64,000 nt of DNA from Anaerolineales bacterium (GCA_030583925.1 CP129482.1:930001-994000), one strand, 5' to 3'; positions 24,836 to 34,095 are shown, numbered from the stretch's first letter. Made by a program: numbers and translations. The notes: generated by a model not told the origin, from the letters alone.

Positions 24836-25537
24836 ATGTCGCCCTATCTCGCTACTCTCGTCACTTTCCTGATCGCGGTGGCATTTCTCCGCCTCATGGA
24901 TTTTCTCGCGCAACGCGGGGTCATCGAAAGCCGGTTGAGCCGCAAACTCATCCATATTGGCACCGGTCCCATTTTCGTTCTGTGCTGGCTCATGTTCACC
25001 GACGTTTTTATTTCGCGCTGGCTTGCCGCGCTTGTGCCGCTGGTTATCACGGTTCAATTCGCTTTGGTCGGATTGGGCATCCTCAAAGACGAAGCCGCGG
25101 TCAAAGCCATGTCGCGCACCGGCGACCCGCGCGAGATTTTGCGCGGTCCGCTGTTTTACGGGATCGTCTTCGTCGCGATGACCTTGCTCTACTGGAAAGA
25201 TTCGCTCATCGGGATTCCCGCCTTGATGATCATGTGCGGCGGCGACGGGATCGCCGACATCGTCGGGCGCCGCGTCAAATCTCCGACGTTATTCTGGTCG
25301 CCCGAAAAGAGCCTTGCCGGCTCCCTCAGCGTTTTCGTCGGCGGCTGGGCGTTGACCATGCTCATCTTCGCCGTCTACGTTTGGATGGGCGCCTTCAGCG
25401 GACCTGTGGCGCGTTTTCTTTTGCCTGTCACGTGGGTGGCGCTTGGGGCAACGCTGGTCGAGTCGTTACCTTTCAAGGATATTGACAACCTCACGGTTAC
25501 GCTCGCCTGTGCCGTTATCGGTCATTTTGTCTTTTGA
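24836..25537 (+). CDS. Phytol/dolichol kinase-like (CTP-dependent) membrane protein
   Basis: A 233-residue protein with about six hydrophobic segments. Motifs SRKLIHIGTGPIF (about 38-50), CGGDGIADIVGRRVK and SPEKSLAGSLSVFVGG match the VTE5/SEC59/CDP-diglyceride synthetase-related family, which phosphorylates isoprenoid alcohols or activates phosphatidate. The short size and HIGTG motif favour a phytol or polyprenol kinase. This would fit the polyprenyl-phosphate sugar genes elsewhere in the window, though that link is inference. Confidence 0.8.
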   Translation: MSPYLATLVTFLIAVAFLRLMDFLAQRGVIESRLSRKLIHIGTGPIFVLCWLMFTDVFISRWLAALVPLVITVQFALVGLGILKDEAAVKAMSRTGDPREILRGPLFYGIVFVAMTLLYWKDSLIGIPALMIMCGGDGIADIVGRRVKSPTLFWSPEKSLAGSLSVFVGGWALTMLIFAVYVWMGAFSGPVARFLLPVTWVALGATLVESLPFKDIDNLTVTLACAVIGHFVF

Positions 25538-25548
25538 CCTTATTTTTT

Positions 25549-25608
25549 CACCGCAGAGAAATTGAGTTCTAAATTCTTTTCTCGAAGTTCTCCGTGCTCT
25601 CAGTGGCT
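25549..25608. repeat. Weak ccgcagag...ctcagtgg inverted repeat
   Basis: Diverged relative of the ccacagag family, in the 95-bp gap between the kinase-like and PIG-L genes. Confidence 0.5.
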
Positions 25609-25632
25609 TTCGGTTGATCGCATAGAGACAGG

Positions 25633-26373
25633 TCACCCAGCTTTTTCTTCCTCGTCCTTCTTCAAAATCATCACGCGGTAACTCTCGGCATACTTCATGT
25701 CTTTGTCTTTCGCTTCCTCCTCCGCCCATTCGGTCATCCACTTGCCGACCTCGTCCACAGGGACTTGACTCGCGTGCTGTTGTAGCGCCTTGATCTTGAC
25801 CTCCAACGTTTCGGTGATGTCAACCCACGTATCGGATTTTTCACCACCGTGGACGTATAACCGCTTCACCTCATGCGGTTCATACCCCGCTTCGAGCAGA
25901 TCCGTGAACATCAGCCGACTCCCCGCCGATGGGAAGACCGCCGTACACGCCGCCTCCGCCGCGGCGCGATGGTCGGGGTGATTGACGTATTCATTGCCAT
26001 AGAACCACGCTTCAGGATTTCCGCAGGAAACTGTATCAGGCTTGAATTGGCGGATGAGGCGGGTCAAATCCTTGCGGAGTTGAATCGTCGCTTCCAGTTC
26101 GCCGTCGGGGTAACGCAGGAAAATCGTTTCTTTGACTCCCAAAACTTTGTTCGCGGCGAGTTGCTCTCGCTCGCGTAATTCGGCGAGTTCCTTTTTGTGA
26201 CCGCCGTTCTTCGCAGGATCGTTCGAGCCCGAGTCACCGCTGGTGATGACCACGGAAATAATTTCACAGCCCGCTTTCGCCCACTTCGCGACCGTGCCGC
26301 CGATGGAAAATTCCTGGTCGTCGGGGTGCGCGTGGATGGTCATCGCAATTTTTGGAATGTATTCTTCTGTCAT
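25633..26373 (-). CDS. PIG-L family deacetylase
   Basis: The preferred start at 26373 gives MTEEYIPKIAMTIHAHPDDQ; the frame runs 21 codons further upstream but only into a cattgcgag repeat. The AHPDD motif binds the catalytic zinc. PIG-L enzymes remove acetyl groups from N-acetylglucosamine derivatives (MshB, BshB, GlcNAc-PI). About 246 residues, no signal peptide, so cytoplasmic. Which small molecule it acts on cannot be told; no thiol biosynthesis genes are nearby. Confidence 0.9.
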   Translation of the reverse strand: MTEEYIPKIAMTIHAHPDDQEFSIGGTVAKWAKAGCEIISVVITSGDSGSNDPAKNGGHKKELAELREREQLAANKVLGVKETIFLRYPDGELEATIQLRKDLTRLIRQFKPDTVSCGNPEAWFYGNEYVNHPDHRAAAEAACTAVFPSAGSRLMFTDLLEAGYEPHEVKRLYVHGGEKSDTWVDITETLEVKIKALQQHASQVPVDEVGKWMTEWAEEEAKDKDMKYAESYRVMILKKDEEEKAG

Positions 26374-26394
26374 GTTTTTTTCTCCGATGGAATA

Positions 26395-26457
26395 TGTCAT
26401 TGCGAGGAGCGCTTGTTGCGACGAAGCAATCTCCATCGTCGTGGAGATTGCTTCGGG
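26395..26457. repeat. cattgcgaggag-type repeat, short copy
   Basis: gtcattgcgaggagcg with gcaatctcc / ggagattgc pairing. The right outer arm is missing, where the methyltransferase gene ends. Confidence 0.65.
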
Positions 26458-27390
26458 CTAGAGTATTGCCTCGTGATGATGAGCGCTTTGTTTCTTACTT
26501 CCAACAACCAACATTTTATTCTGAATTTTGAACACTTTGAAAAAGACTTTCACAAATGGAAGTAATAAATTTACCAGCAATTTCGATTTCAGTAATTTCT
26601 TCAAGTAAAACTCGTACGGGAAAGATAGCTCGTGGAACTTGCGCAAGTCAATGACTTCAAATCCAACGGTTTCAAAGAGTTGCCTCATTTCGCTTGTTGA
26701 AAAAATCTGTTTGTGACCGAACAAGTGCGACGAGTACATCGCATTCAAAAAAGTTGGGAACTTGCCGCCGCTGAGCCGATAGGTCAATTCGCCGAAGCGG
26801 TGATAAAAACTATCGCGGCAGGGAGTGTCAATCAATAACAAGCCTCCCTCTTTCAAAACATTCGCCGCCGACTGCAAGGTTTGAAGCGGAAAATTCACAT
26901 GCTCGATCACATCCCACAGTGTGACCGTATCAAAATGATTCGCGTAGCCCCTTTGCCAGAAGTCGCTTTCGATGGGATGTTTGTGAATCTCCAACCCGTG
27001 TTTCGACTTGGCGTATTGGGCGCGGCTGTCGCTGAGTTCAATGCCGACAACCTCCGCGCCCTGCTCTTTCAGTAGGGACAAAAACAATCCGCCGCCGCAA
27101 CCAATGTCCAAAACTTTGGCGTTTTGGAGGGGGAGATGTCCTTTGACGATATTGGCTTGGTTCTCGAATTTCCTGGCGTTCGCTTGCAGTTGCGTCTCGA
27201 TGTACGCGGCAACTTCACCCGTCAGTTGAGAAGCGTCTATCTCGGGCGAAATCTCTTCCACGGGGTCGAGATAGTCAATGAAGTGAAATCCGTTTTCCGA
27301 AACGTAGACGATTGCATTCTTCAACTTGTATGTCAACCGCCCGCACTGGGCTGGATTCGATTTCAATGCGTCAATATTTTCCATGCTCAT
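26458..27390 (-). CDS. Class I SAM-dependent methyltransferase
   Basis: A 310-residue protein with the SAM-binding motif VLDIGCGGGLFLSLL (about 95-109), VVGIELSD as motif II and FDTVTLWDVIEHVNFP as motif IV. The first about 80 residues are an extra N-terminal part. A C-terminal basic/hydrophobic tail (KKLLKSKLLVNLLLPFVKVF) could touch the membrane. It resembles methyltransferases of glycan and lipid clusters, but the substrate is unknown. Its first about 93 codons have a diverged copy at 28881-29160. The stop codon abuts a cattgcgag repeat. Confidence 0.85.
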   Translation of the reverse strand: MSMENIDALKSNPAQCGRLTYKLKNAIVYVSENGFHFIDYLDPVEEISPEIDASQLTGEVAAYIETQLQANARKFENQANIVKGHLPLQNAKVLDIGCGGGLFLSLLKEQGAEVVGIELSDSRAQYAKSKHGLEIHKHPIESDFWQRGYANHFDTVTLWDVIEHVNFPLQTLQSAANVLKEGGLLLIDTPCRDSFYHRFGELTYRLSGGKFPTFLNAMYSSHLFGHKQIFSTSEMRQLFETVGFEVIDLRKFHELSFPYEFYLKKLLKSKLLVNLLLPFVKVFFKVFKIQNKMLVVGSKKQSAHHHEAIL

Positions 27391-27432
27391 CGGGAGCGAT
27401 TGTAACCGAGGAGCGTCGTAGTGGCGACTTTA

Positions 27433-27554
27433 GGGAAGTGGCTAATTGAGTGTGTTAAGCCACAGAGCCCACAGAGATTTTGAGCTTTTGTCTCAGAGAA
27501 CTCAGTGATCTCTGTGGCGAAGAAGAATTTCACACACTCTCTTCGACACTCCCC
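27433..27554. mobile_element. MITE-like element, GGAGTGGC family, copy 2
   Basis: ggaagtggctaattgagtgt at the left, cacacactctcttcgacactcc at the right, ccacagag core between. The left arm is almost identical to copy 3 at 52111. Confidence 0.65.
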
Positions 27555-27655
27555 GCTTTTAGCCTGATAACCGCGGCTGACGCAAAGCGGTTGCTATCCG
27601 TTTGCGCTTTGAGTCTCTGGTATAGTTGGCGATACGACTCATGAAAGGTGATGCC

Positions 27656-28723
27656 ATGAAACAGTTGATCCCCTTGATCGTGGTCTCCATCCTGCTCGCC
27701 GCTTGCGTCCCACAGGCGACCGCAACTCCCACAGCGACCGCCTCCTTAACCGCAACTTCCGCGCCGACCGAAACGCCAATCCCCACGCCGACCCTGCATC
27801 CTGGCTTTATAGCGTTGCAAGAGGCTATTGCCGCGAGCGGCGAGCGGTTTACGCTCGATGGCGCGACTGGACTCATTTACGATGGCGCAAATCCCATCCC
27901 TGGGATTTCCGTCGCTGTAGATGGGACGATAACGCTCGAAGTGGATGGCGAGACCATTATTCCAGATCCCGAGGATGTGCGCTTTGACGATCAGGAGGGC
28001 ATTACAATTGAGGAAAAAGAGAAAGGGTTGCTGTGGAGGGGGGATGGTTGGGAAAAGGTAGTGGTAATACCAGACTATCTCAAGGATTTTCAATTCGTAC
28101 AGGAAATACCAACTACAGTTGAGGGGATGAAAAATTTCCCTAGAATTAAAGCTGAAGATATAGACTCTGGCGTTGCTGCAAAAGTGGTGAAGGATCTATA
28201 TTACAATGGACTAATTCAACCATTTGACGAAAATGTTAAACCATTTGAGATTTCCTTAAATACTGGAACTAACCCAAGATTTTCATATGGCAAATTATAT
28301 GGGATCGATGATAGGAAGCTTGCGCATGAAGCGGAGATATTCCCGGGACTTGTATTTAATGTTTACCCTGATGGTTATGTGACTATGCTGATACCTCGCA
28401 TCATCAAGGTGGGTGAAGGAGTTGACGATATCGGCGTAAATTGGTTTGAGTTGCCTGCCCCCAAGACTCCTGAAAAGATGAAATCAATGTGGGAAGGGTG
28501 GTCTGGCAAACTTGAGTCTGTTGCGGTAGCAGCTTTTTTTCATGGCCGACAAGGTTGTGACGATGCCTTTCCCCTACGGCCAGGCTGGGATAGTAGGATG
28601 GATTTTTGCTACGCTTATGAAGCGACTACACAAGATGTTGTACGGGAGTTGGTTAAAAAATGGGTGAATGGAATATTCCCTATAGAATTGGAGCGCATTA
28701 GGGTGGTGCCGGGATTAGATTGA
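27656..28723 (+). CDS. Lipoprotein of unknown function
   Basis: The ATG at 27656 follows aaaggtg. The roughly 355-residue protein starts with MKQLIPLIVVSILLAAC, a lipobox signal, then a Thr/Pro-rich stalk to about residue 45. No known domain is visible after it. From about 28080 the DNA becomes clearly richer in A and T than the neighbours, so part of the gene may be of foreign origin. Three widely spaced cysteines occur: one at the N-terminus and two in the GCDDAFP...DFCYAY region that could form a disulfide. Confidence 0.75.
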   Translation: MKQLIPLIVVSILLAACVPQATATPTATASLTATSAPTETPIPTPTLHPGFIALQEAIAASGERFTLDGATGLIYDGANPIPGISVAVDGTITLEVDGETIIPDPEDVRFDDQEGITIEEKEKGLLWRGDGWEKVVVIPDYLKDFQFVQEIPTTVEGMKNFPRIKAEDIDSGVAAKVVKDLYYNGLIQPFDENVKPFEISLNTGTNPRFSYGKLYGIDDRKLAHEAEIFPGLVFNVYPDGYVTMLIPRIIKVGEGVDDIGVNWFELPAPKTPEKMKSMWEGWSGKLESVAVAAFFHGRQGCDDAFPLRPGWDSRMDFCYAYEATTQDVVRELVKKWVNGIFPIELERIRVVPGLD

Positions 28724-28755
28724 TTTTGTTGCTTGAATTGTAGTACATTGGTCTT

Positions 28756-28880
28756 GTGAAGCTTGCAAATCGTCACTGGGTGGTTTTGGCATTATTGTTA
28801 TTGCTCGTGGTAATTGGTTTGTGGATACGATACCCAGGAGCAGACATTGGTTGGAGTTTGCGAGACTACGATCGATTGGG
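28756..28880 (+). pseudogene. Truncated membrane protein start
   Basis: From the GTG at 28756 the frame reads MKLANRHWVVLALLLLLVV, a clear membrane anchor, and about 40 codons. It then runs into antisense sequence of the duplicated methyltransferase fragment at about 28881. The gene therefore seems to be cut by that insertion; no continuation was found after 29160. Confidence 0.5.
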
Positions 28881-29160
28881 CGAGATGCTCTTTGACGATA
28901 TTTGCCTGGTTCTCGAATTTCTTCGCGTTCGCTTGCAGTTGCGTCTCGATGTACGCGGCGACTTCGACGGTCAGTTGAGAAGCGTCAATCTCGGGCGAAA
29001 TCTCTTCCACAGGATCGAGATAGTCAATGCAGTGAAATCCGTTTTCCGAAACGTAGACGTTCGCATTCTTCAATCGGTACGCCAACCGTCCGCGCTGGGC
29101 TGGATTCGATTTCAACGCGTCAATATTTTCCATGCTCATCGGGAGCGATTGTAACCGAAG
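28881..29160 (-). pseudogene. Duplicated 5' fragment of the methyltransferase gene
   Basis: It matches 27131-27409 at high identity. The frame encodes MSMENIDALKSNPAQ and residues to about 93, then leaves the homology, losing the SAM-binding domain. The copy includes about 20 bp upstream of the start codon (catcgggagcgattgtaacc). It has point differences, so it is not brand new. Confidence 0.85.
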
Positions 29161-29240
29161 TGCATCACCGTGGAATCCGCTTCAATGCGGAGCTTCCGAT
29201 ACCCCGTCGCGCGAATCGGGTTTTCATCCACAAGGCGCTT

Positions 29241-29693
29241 TCAACCGCAATACACAATTTGACTTTCCCACTCGGCGACGAATCTCCCCTCGTACAGTTC
29301 GCTTCTTTCGGACGTGAGCCTGAATCGCCCTTCGATAGGCGTTCCCTCCTCCACGCGTTCAAACCAGACTTCCCCGCGCAATGGAACGAACGCGCCGCCT
29401 CCTGAGGCGATCAGCGCGTTGCCAATCTGTTCATCGTCACCTGTAAATCTAAAACTGGACGGCATTGTAATCGTTGGAGATTGCCAAACAGAAATATCAA
29501 TGATCGTTTCAGCGTCATATTGAATCGTTACGGTAAATGCCGCCCCGTCCCATGGCGCGCAGTCGCGGCTGGCTTTGGCGGGGAAGATATTTGTCATCGC
29601 TTGATTTTGTGAGTTGTAAAAATACCAAACCGCGCTGAAAATGATGACGACTGATAAAGTAAGCAGGAGAAGAATTTTGCGGCGGCTCTTCAT
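29241..29693 (-). CDS. Membrane-anchored protein, unknown
   Basis: The preferred ATG at 29693 gives MKSRRKILLLLTLSVVIIFS, an N-terminal anchor or uncleaved signal. About 151 residues. The outer part contains two cysteines (near RDCAPWDG and at the C-terminal IVYCG) likely to pair. No family recognised. A TTG start further up (29747) is possible but overlaps the promoter region of the divergent lyase gene. Confidence 0.6.
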   Translation of the reverse strand: MKSRRKILLLLTLSVVIIFSAVWYFYNSQNQAMTNIFPAKASRDCAPWDGAAFTVTIQYDAETIIDISVWQSPTITMPSSFRFTGDDEQIGNALIASGGGAFVPLRGEVWFERVEEGTPIEGRFRLTSERSELYEGRFVAEWESQIVYCG

Positions 29694-29767
29694 GTGAGGA
29701 TGACGTTGGCGTGAATCGGATTGTTCCTTTGGAGTAAAATACCTCAACCTTTCTCAGGAGTCCCTCC

Positions 29768-31291
29768 ATGCCCATCACCCTCGACGGATCGTCTCTCACC
29801 ATCGAAAAACTCGTCGCTATTGCGCGCGATAACGAAAAAGTGGAACTCGCCCCCGAAGCGTTGGAGCGCATCAAAATCTGTCGTGCCATGCTGGAGGAAA
29901 AGCTTGCCAACAAAGAGATCATGTATGGCACGAATACCGGTATCGGTGAGTTTTCGGAGAAGATTCTCAACGAAGAACAGGTGAAAGACTTTCAAAAATA
30001 TCTGATCTACAACCACGCGGCGGGAATTGGCGAACCGCTGCCGATTGAAAACGTCCGCGCCGCGCTGGCGGGGAGGATTAACGTTCATGCGCACGGGAAT
30101 TCTGGTTGCCGACCTGAGATCACGCTCACCTTTGTGGAGATGTTGAACAAGGGAGTAACGCCCGTTGTTTCAACAAAAGGCTCGGTCGGCGCGAGCGGCG
30201 ACCTGGCGCCGATGGCGCAAGCCGCGTTGCTGTTGATGGGGGAGGGCGAAGCGTTTTACGATGGCGAGCGCATGTCGGGGTCCGAAGCGATGCGGCGGGC
30301 TGGAATCAAAATCCCCGGCTTGCAAGCGCGCGACGGTCTTGCCGCGATCAACGGATCCAATGTGTTGACCGCCATGTCTGCGTTGCATATCTACGACATG
30401 GAACGATTTATCAAACAAGCGGAGATTGCCGCGGCGATGACGATCGAAGCGTTGCTTGGAAATCTCAAGCCATACAGCACGAAATTGCATGAACTGCGCG
30501 GTTTCAGCGGCGCGATAGTCTCTGCAAAAAATATTATGAAAGTTCTTGAAGGTTCGGATCTGAAGACCGGCAAGATGAAAACCAAAGTGCAGGACGCGTA
30601 CTCGATGCGTTCGACCCCGCAAGTGATCGGCGCGGCGCGTGACGCGATTGCGTACGCGCGCTCGCAAGTCGAGATCGAATTGAATGGCGTTGGCGATAAT
30701 CCGATATTCATCCCCGAAGATAAATTGACTCTCACCGGCGCAAACTTTCAGGGTTCGCCGGTTTCACTGCCGATGGACATGGCGGGCGCGGCGATCACGA
30801 TGGTGTGCGTCCTATCCGAGCGGCGGATGAACCGCATGACGAACCCGGCTCTTTCGCAGGGTCTGCCTGATTTCCTCGCTCACGAGCCGGGCTTCTACTC
30901 CGGGATGATGCTCAGCCAATACACAGCGGATCATTTAATTGTTGAGCAACGAATCTTATCCGCGCCCGCGTCGATTCAATCCATCCCTGCCGCGGCGGAC
31001 CAGGAAGATTTCGTCTCGATGGGCATGAACACCGCCCTGAAAAATGGACAGATTCTCGACAACGCCTATGGCGTGTTGGGAATCGAATTCATGGCGGCGG
31101 CGCAAGCCATGGACTTCCGCCAGTTCCTGCCGGGACGCGGCACGAACCGCGCGCGCGAAGTCATTCGCCAATATGTGGAGCATCTCGAAGTGGATCGTCC
31201 GTTGTATAGCGATCACAACGCAATGAAGAATTTGGTGCAGCGCGGCGAGATTTTGGATGAAGTGGAGAAGGTGGTGGGGAGGCTGGGGTGA
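29768..31291 (+). CDS. Aromatic amino acid lyase (HAL/PAL family)
   Basis: A 507-residue enzyme, the usual length. The Ala-Ser-Gly triad that forms the MIO electrophile is at 142-144 (GSVGASGDLAPMA). The catalytic tyrosine loop is IMYGTNTGIGEF (Tyr53), and YNHAAGIGEP (81-90) has the Asn-His seen near the substrate ring in histidine lyases. This favours histidine ammonia-lyase over Phe or Tyr lyases, but residues differ from typical HutH (YGVNTGFG). No other hut gene is near. The start follows ctcaggag. Confidence 0.88.
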   Translation: MPITLDGSSLTIEKLVAIARDNEKVELAPEALERIKICRAMLEEKLANKEIMYGTNTGIGEFSEKILNEEQVKDFQKYLIYNHAAGIGEPLPIENVRAALAGRINVHAHGNSGCRPEITLTFVEMLNKGVTPVVSTKGSVGASGDLAPMAQAALLLMGEGEAFYDGERMSGSEAMRRAGIKIPGLQARDGLAAINGSNVLTAMSALHIYDMERFIKQAEIAAAMTIEALLGNLKPYSTKLHELRGFSGAIVSAKNIMKVLEGSDLKTGKMKTKVQDAYSMRSTPQVIGAARDAIAYARSQVEIELNGVGDNPIFIPEDKLTLTGANFQGSPVSLPMDMAGAAITMVCVLSERRMNRMTNPALSQGLPDFLAHEPGFYSGMMLSQYTADHLIVEQRILSAPASIQSIPAAADQEDFVSMGMNTALKNGQILDNAYGVLGIEFMAAAQAMDFRQFLPGRGTNRAREVIRQYVEHLEVDRPLYSDHNAMKNLVQRGEILDEVEKVVGRLG

Positions 31292-31298
31292 TTATTTT

Positions 31299-31357
31299 GT
31301 AGGGGCACAGCGAGTCTTGAAAAAACTTAAACCGTGATTCGTCCGCTGTGCCCCTAC
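31299..31357. repeat. Family A repeat with 14-bp arms
   Basis: gtaggggcacagcg (31299-31312) and cgctgtgcccctac (31344-31357). Between two convergent genes; may also end transcription. Confidence 0.8.
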
Positions 31358-31364
31358 TTGATTT

Positions 31365-32444
31365 TTACGGCTCCACGCTCAAAATCCCGCCTGCGAGATT
31401 CATGTTCAAAGTCCACGTGCTGCCGATTGTGAACTGTTGAAACTCGGAGATCGAGTCAGCCGTGTAGGTTTCCTGTGAGCCGTCTTCAGTGGTGAAGTAA
31501 ACCGTCAATGTTTCGGATTCGTTCCCAATCCGCTGGTCGGAGCTGACGCTTGGACTTTCGTAGACGGGTTGTAAGTCATGTCCGTCAAGCGTGTACGTTT
31601 GGATGGTCGTCCATTCGTCAACGGTGTAAGAGCAATACGTTTCGGTCTCGGTGTGACAGTCCTCCACAACCTCCGAGTAGCCATTGCCCTTGTCAATCGT
31701 CTTTTGTTCGCAGACATCGCGACTCTCATCGTGGCACGAAACATTGTACGCATCTGAGGGCGGGTCGCCGCGCTCGTTCGAATAATTCACAGCCTGAACT
31801 TCCTGCACCGGCACAGAAGTTTGCCAGTACACATCGGTCACAGTCGCTTGCACCGATGAAGTGGGGAAAGCGAATAAAACGATCGCGCCAATACAAATGA
31901 TCGCCAAACATCCCAACACCGCCGCCGCGACAACCCACGGCGCGCGCGATGACCTCTTCCCGGTCAGCGGCGCGGCGGGGGAGAGTCCACTGCGGGCTTG
32001 CGGCGCGTTGAACGCGGGTTGCGCGGGCGCAAGTTTCGGCAGGGGCGAGCCGCAATTGGAGCACACCGCGTTACTGCTGGGGTTTTCAGTCCCGCAGTTG
32101 TCGCATTTCATAATTTTCGGCTGCGCGGCTGGCTGTTGCATCACCTGTCCCGCCGCGCGCGCTTTGCCCTCTTTCAAATCTGCGCCGCATTGCGAGCAAG
32201 TCGTTGCCGTCGCGGGGTTGCGCGTCCCGCAGAATCCGCAATGGATGTCCGCGCCGGCTTGCGCAGCTTTCACCGCGTTTTCGTCCGTCACAAACTTTTG
32301 TTCCGACGGCAACTCGAACTGCACATTCTCCGGTTGCGGCGCGCCGCAATTTTCACAAGTCTTTACGCCGCCCTTGTTGCGCGTGTTGCAATTCGGGCAG
32401 ACCCATTCGTTTTGAATATAACCAACCGTTCGCCTGCGTGCCAT
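31365..32444 (-). CDS. Triple zinc-ribbon membrane-anchored protein
   Basis: A 359-residue protein. Three zinc ribbons (CPNC..CENC at about 16-33; CGFC..CSQC near 70-88; CDNC..CSNC near 112-130) come first, then a linker and one membrane segment (about 168-192: VVAAAVLGCLAIICIGAIVLF). The outer half has five cysteines in a CHDESRDVCEQ...CHTETETYCSY cluster, likely disulfide-bonded. The cytosolic ribbons and external cysteine domain suggest a sensor or scaffold. Function unknown. Confidence 0.75.
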   Translation of the reverse strand: MARRRTVGYIQNEWVCPNCNTRNKGGVKTCENCGAPQPENVQFELPSEQKFVTDENAVKAAQAGADIHCGFCGTRNPATATTCSQCGADLKEGKARAAGQVMQQPAAQPKIMKCDNCGTENPSSNAVCSNCGSPLPKLAPAQPAFNAPQARSGLSPAAPLTGKRSSRAPWVVAAAVLGCLAIICIGAIVLFAFPTSSVQATVTDVYWQTSVPVQEVQAVNYSNERGDPPSDAYNVSCHDESRDVCEQKTIDKGNGYSEVVEDCHTETETYCSYTVDEWTTIQTYTLDGHDLQPVYESPSVSSDQRIGNESETLTVYFTTEDGSQETYTADSISEFQQFTIGSTWTLNMNLAGGILSVEP

Positions 32445-32462
32445 GAAAACTCCTTTAGCAAT

Positions 32463-32527
32463 TTAGCCACAGAGCGCACTGAGACTCTGAGAAAAAACTC
32501 AATGATCTCTGTGAACTCTGTGGCTAA
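32463..32527. repeat. ccacagag inverted repeat carrying a stop codon
   Basis: ttagccacagag (32463-32474) and ctctgtggctaa (32516-32527). On the minus strand the TTAG end supplies the TAG stop (32524-32526) of the HDAC-like gene. Confidence 0.8.
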
Positions 32528-33558
32528 TTATAAAACTCAACTGACGAAAATCCATGCCATTTTCGTATTTCTTCGATGCGGGATTCGCAATCCGGTTCCT
32601 TGTGCGGACTCAAATCTCCCGCTTCATTCCGACGGGGAGACTTGGTCAGCGCTAGGAAGGTTGCCTCAGCCCCGTTCGCCACGTTGACCGGGTCGTAGCC
32701 GCCCTCAAGCACGAAAACGATTCTTCCATCACAAAATTCCTCTGCCAGAGCGCTGACTTTTTGCGCCAGCATGAAATACCCGGCGGATGAAAGCCCCAGC
32801 GATGTGATCGGATCGCTCCAGTGCGCGTCGAACCCAACCGAGACGAGAATCATCTGCGGCTTGAACGATTCAACGAACGGTTTGAAAATCCGATCGGCGA
32901 CTTGCTCATAAACGCTATCGCCCGCGTAAGCGGGCAATGGCACGTTGACGATTCGTTTCTTTGCATGAGGCGCGTCCTTCAACGCGCCGGTGCCGGGATA
33001 AAACCCGGGCTGGAATTGATGCGCCGACAAGAACGCGACGCGCTCCTCGTTCAGGAACGCGGCTTGCGTCCCGTTGCCGTGATGAGCGTCGTAGTCAATG
33101 ATCGCCACGCGTTCTAGTCCGTTTGCAATCGCATCCCGCGCGGCGACGGCGACATTGTTGAAGATGCAAAACCCCATCGCGCGGTCTGGTTCGGCGTGAT
33201 GCCCGGGCGGGCGGACGATGGCGAAGGCGTTTGTCGCTTCGCCGCGTACCACCGCGCGCGTGCACGTGAGGACACCTCCTGCCGCGAGCAGGGCATCGTC
33301 AAACGAGGAGGGCGTCACATACGTCGGCGCGTAGTCAATGATGCCGGGCGCCTCCTCGCGGCAAACGCGTTCAAGCGTTGAAACAAGCTGGGGTTTGTGA
33401 ACCAGGCTCACCTCGTCGCGCGAAGCGGGTTTTGAATCCAGTAATTGCGCGTGGAATGAATCGAGTCGCGGCTGTAACACATCCAGCCGCCCCGGTCGTT
33501 CAGGATGATCGGGAAAGATATGATTCGGCGACGGCACATAGGTGTAAACAGTGGTCAT
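32524..33558 (-). CDS. Histone deacetylase-family amidohydrolase (AcuC/HDAC-like)
   Basis: A 344-residue cytosolic zinc hydrolase. Catalytic features: PPGHHAEPDRAMGFCIFNN, IIDYDAHHGNGTQ with the metal-binding Asp-His, DAHWSDPITSLGLS, and FVLEGGYD. Bacterial members deacetylate acetyl-lysine, acetoin-like or polyamine substrates. The stop codon comes from the adjoining repeat. No partner acetyl-CoA enzyme is nearby, so the substrate is unknown. Confidence 0.92.
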   Translation of the reverse strand: MTTVYTYVPSPNHIFPDHPERPGRLDVLQPRLDSFHAQLLDSKPASRDEVSLVHKPQLVSTLERVCREEAPGIIDYAPTYVTPSSFDDALLAAGGVLTCTRAVVRGEATNAFAIVRPPGHHAEPDRAMGFCIFNNVAVAARDAIANGLERVAIIDYDAHHGNGTQAAFLNEERVAFLSAHQFQPGFYPGTGALKDAPHAKKRIVNVPLPAYAGDSVYEQVADRIFKPFVESFKPQMILVSVGFDAHWSDPITSLGLSSAGYFMLAQKVSALAEEFCDGRIVFVLEGGYDPVNVANGAEATFLALTKSPRRNEAGDLSPHKEPDCESRIEEIRKWHGFSSVEFYN

Positions 33559-33630
33559 ATTTGAATTATATCTTCAATAAAAATCCTCCCCCAAATCCGC
33601 TAGTTGGATTTTGGGGAGGCGGGGAGGGAG

Positions 33631-34095
33631 TCATTTCTCTTTCCTCCCAAACACCTTCATCCACTCATCCACCTCGTCCTTAGATACCACGCGCTCGCTT
33701 TTCGCCACGCGCGGCGAATTCATCGCCTGCTTGAGCGTTTTCGCAAACTCATCGGATGAAATCACCTCCGCTTGCGCGGCGCGCGCATCGGATTGTACTT
33801 GCCGGTCTGAAGTGACCACCGTCCAGTTCTTTGCCGCTTTTTGCAGTTTCCTCAACCGGCTGCGGATGGCGCTATCGGCTGTACTGCCGAGGGGTGAGAA
33901 ATGCATAGTCACCGCGCCCAGTTTCCTTGTCCCGGCGTGAGGCGAGGGGGCGCCGTCGAAAAACACATCCACTTGGCGGCGTTCCAATCGGCAAAATTCC
34001 TGCAAGATCGCGACCAATTCCATTTCATCATCCATGGAATCAAGTCGCAACCCGAGTTTTGGGATCAGGTTATGTCCATCAATGAGATAAGGCAT
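33631..34095 (-). CDS. NYN/PIN-type RNase-like protein (YacP family)
   Basis: The preferred start at 34095 gives MPYLIDGHNLIPKLG, where DGHN is the first acidic motif of NYN domains. FFDGAP and VVTSDRQVQSDARAAQAEVISSDEF supply the later acidic residues. About 154 residues, the common size for YacP-like RNases. It is likely a cytosolic ribonuclease. It follows the OsmC gene on the same strand with 29 bp between. Confidence 0.85.
   Translation of the reverse strand: MPYLIDGHNLIPKLGLRLDSMDDEMELVAILQEFCRLERRQVDVFFDGAPSPHAGTRKLGAVTMHFSPLGSTADSAIRSRLRKLQKAAKNWTVVTSDRQVQSDARAAQAEVISSDEFAKTLKQAMNSPRVAKSERVVSKDEVDEWMKVFGRKEK

Noticed and set aside
28756..29154. 132-codon plus-strand frame as an intact gene
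   Set aside because: After about 40 codons it is antisense to the copied methyltransferase fragment, so it is a chance fusion.
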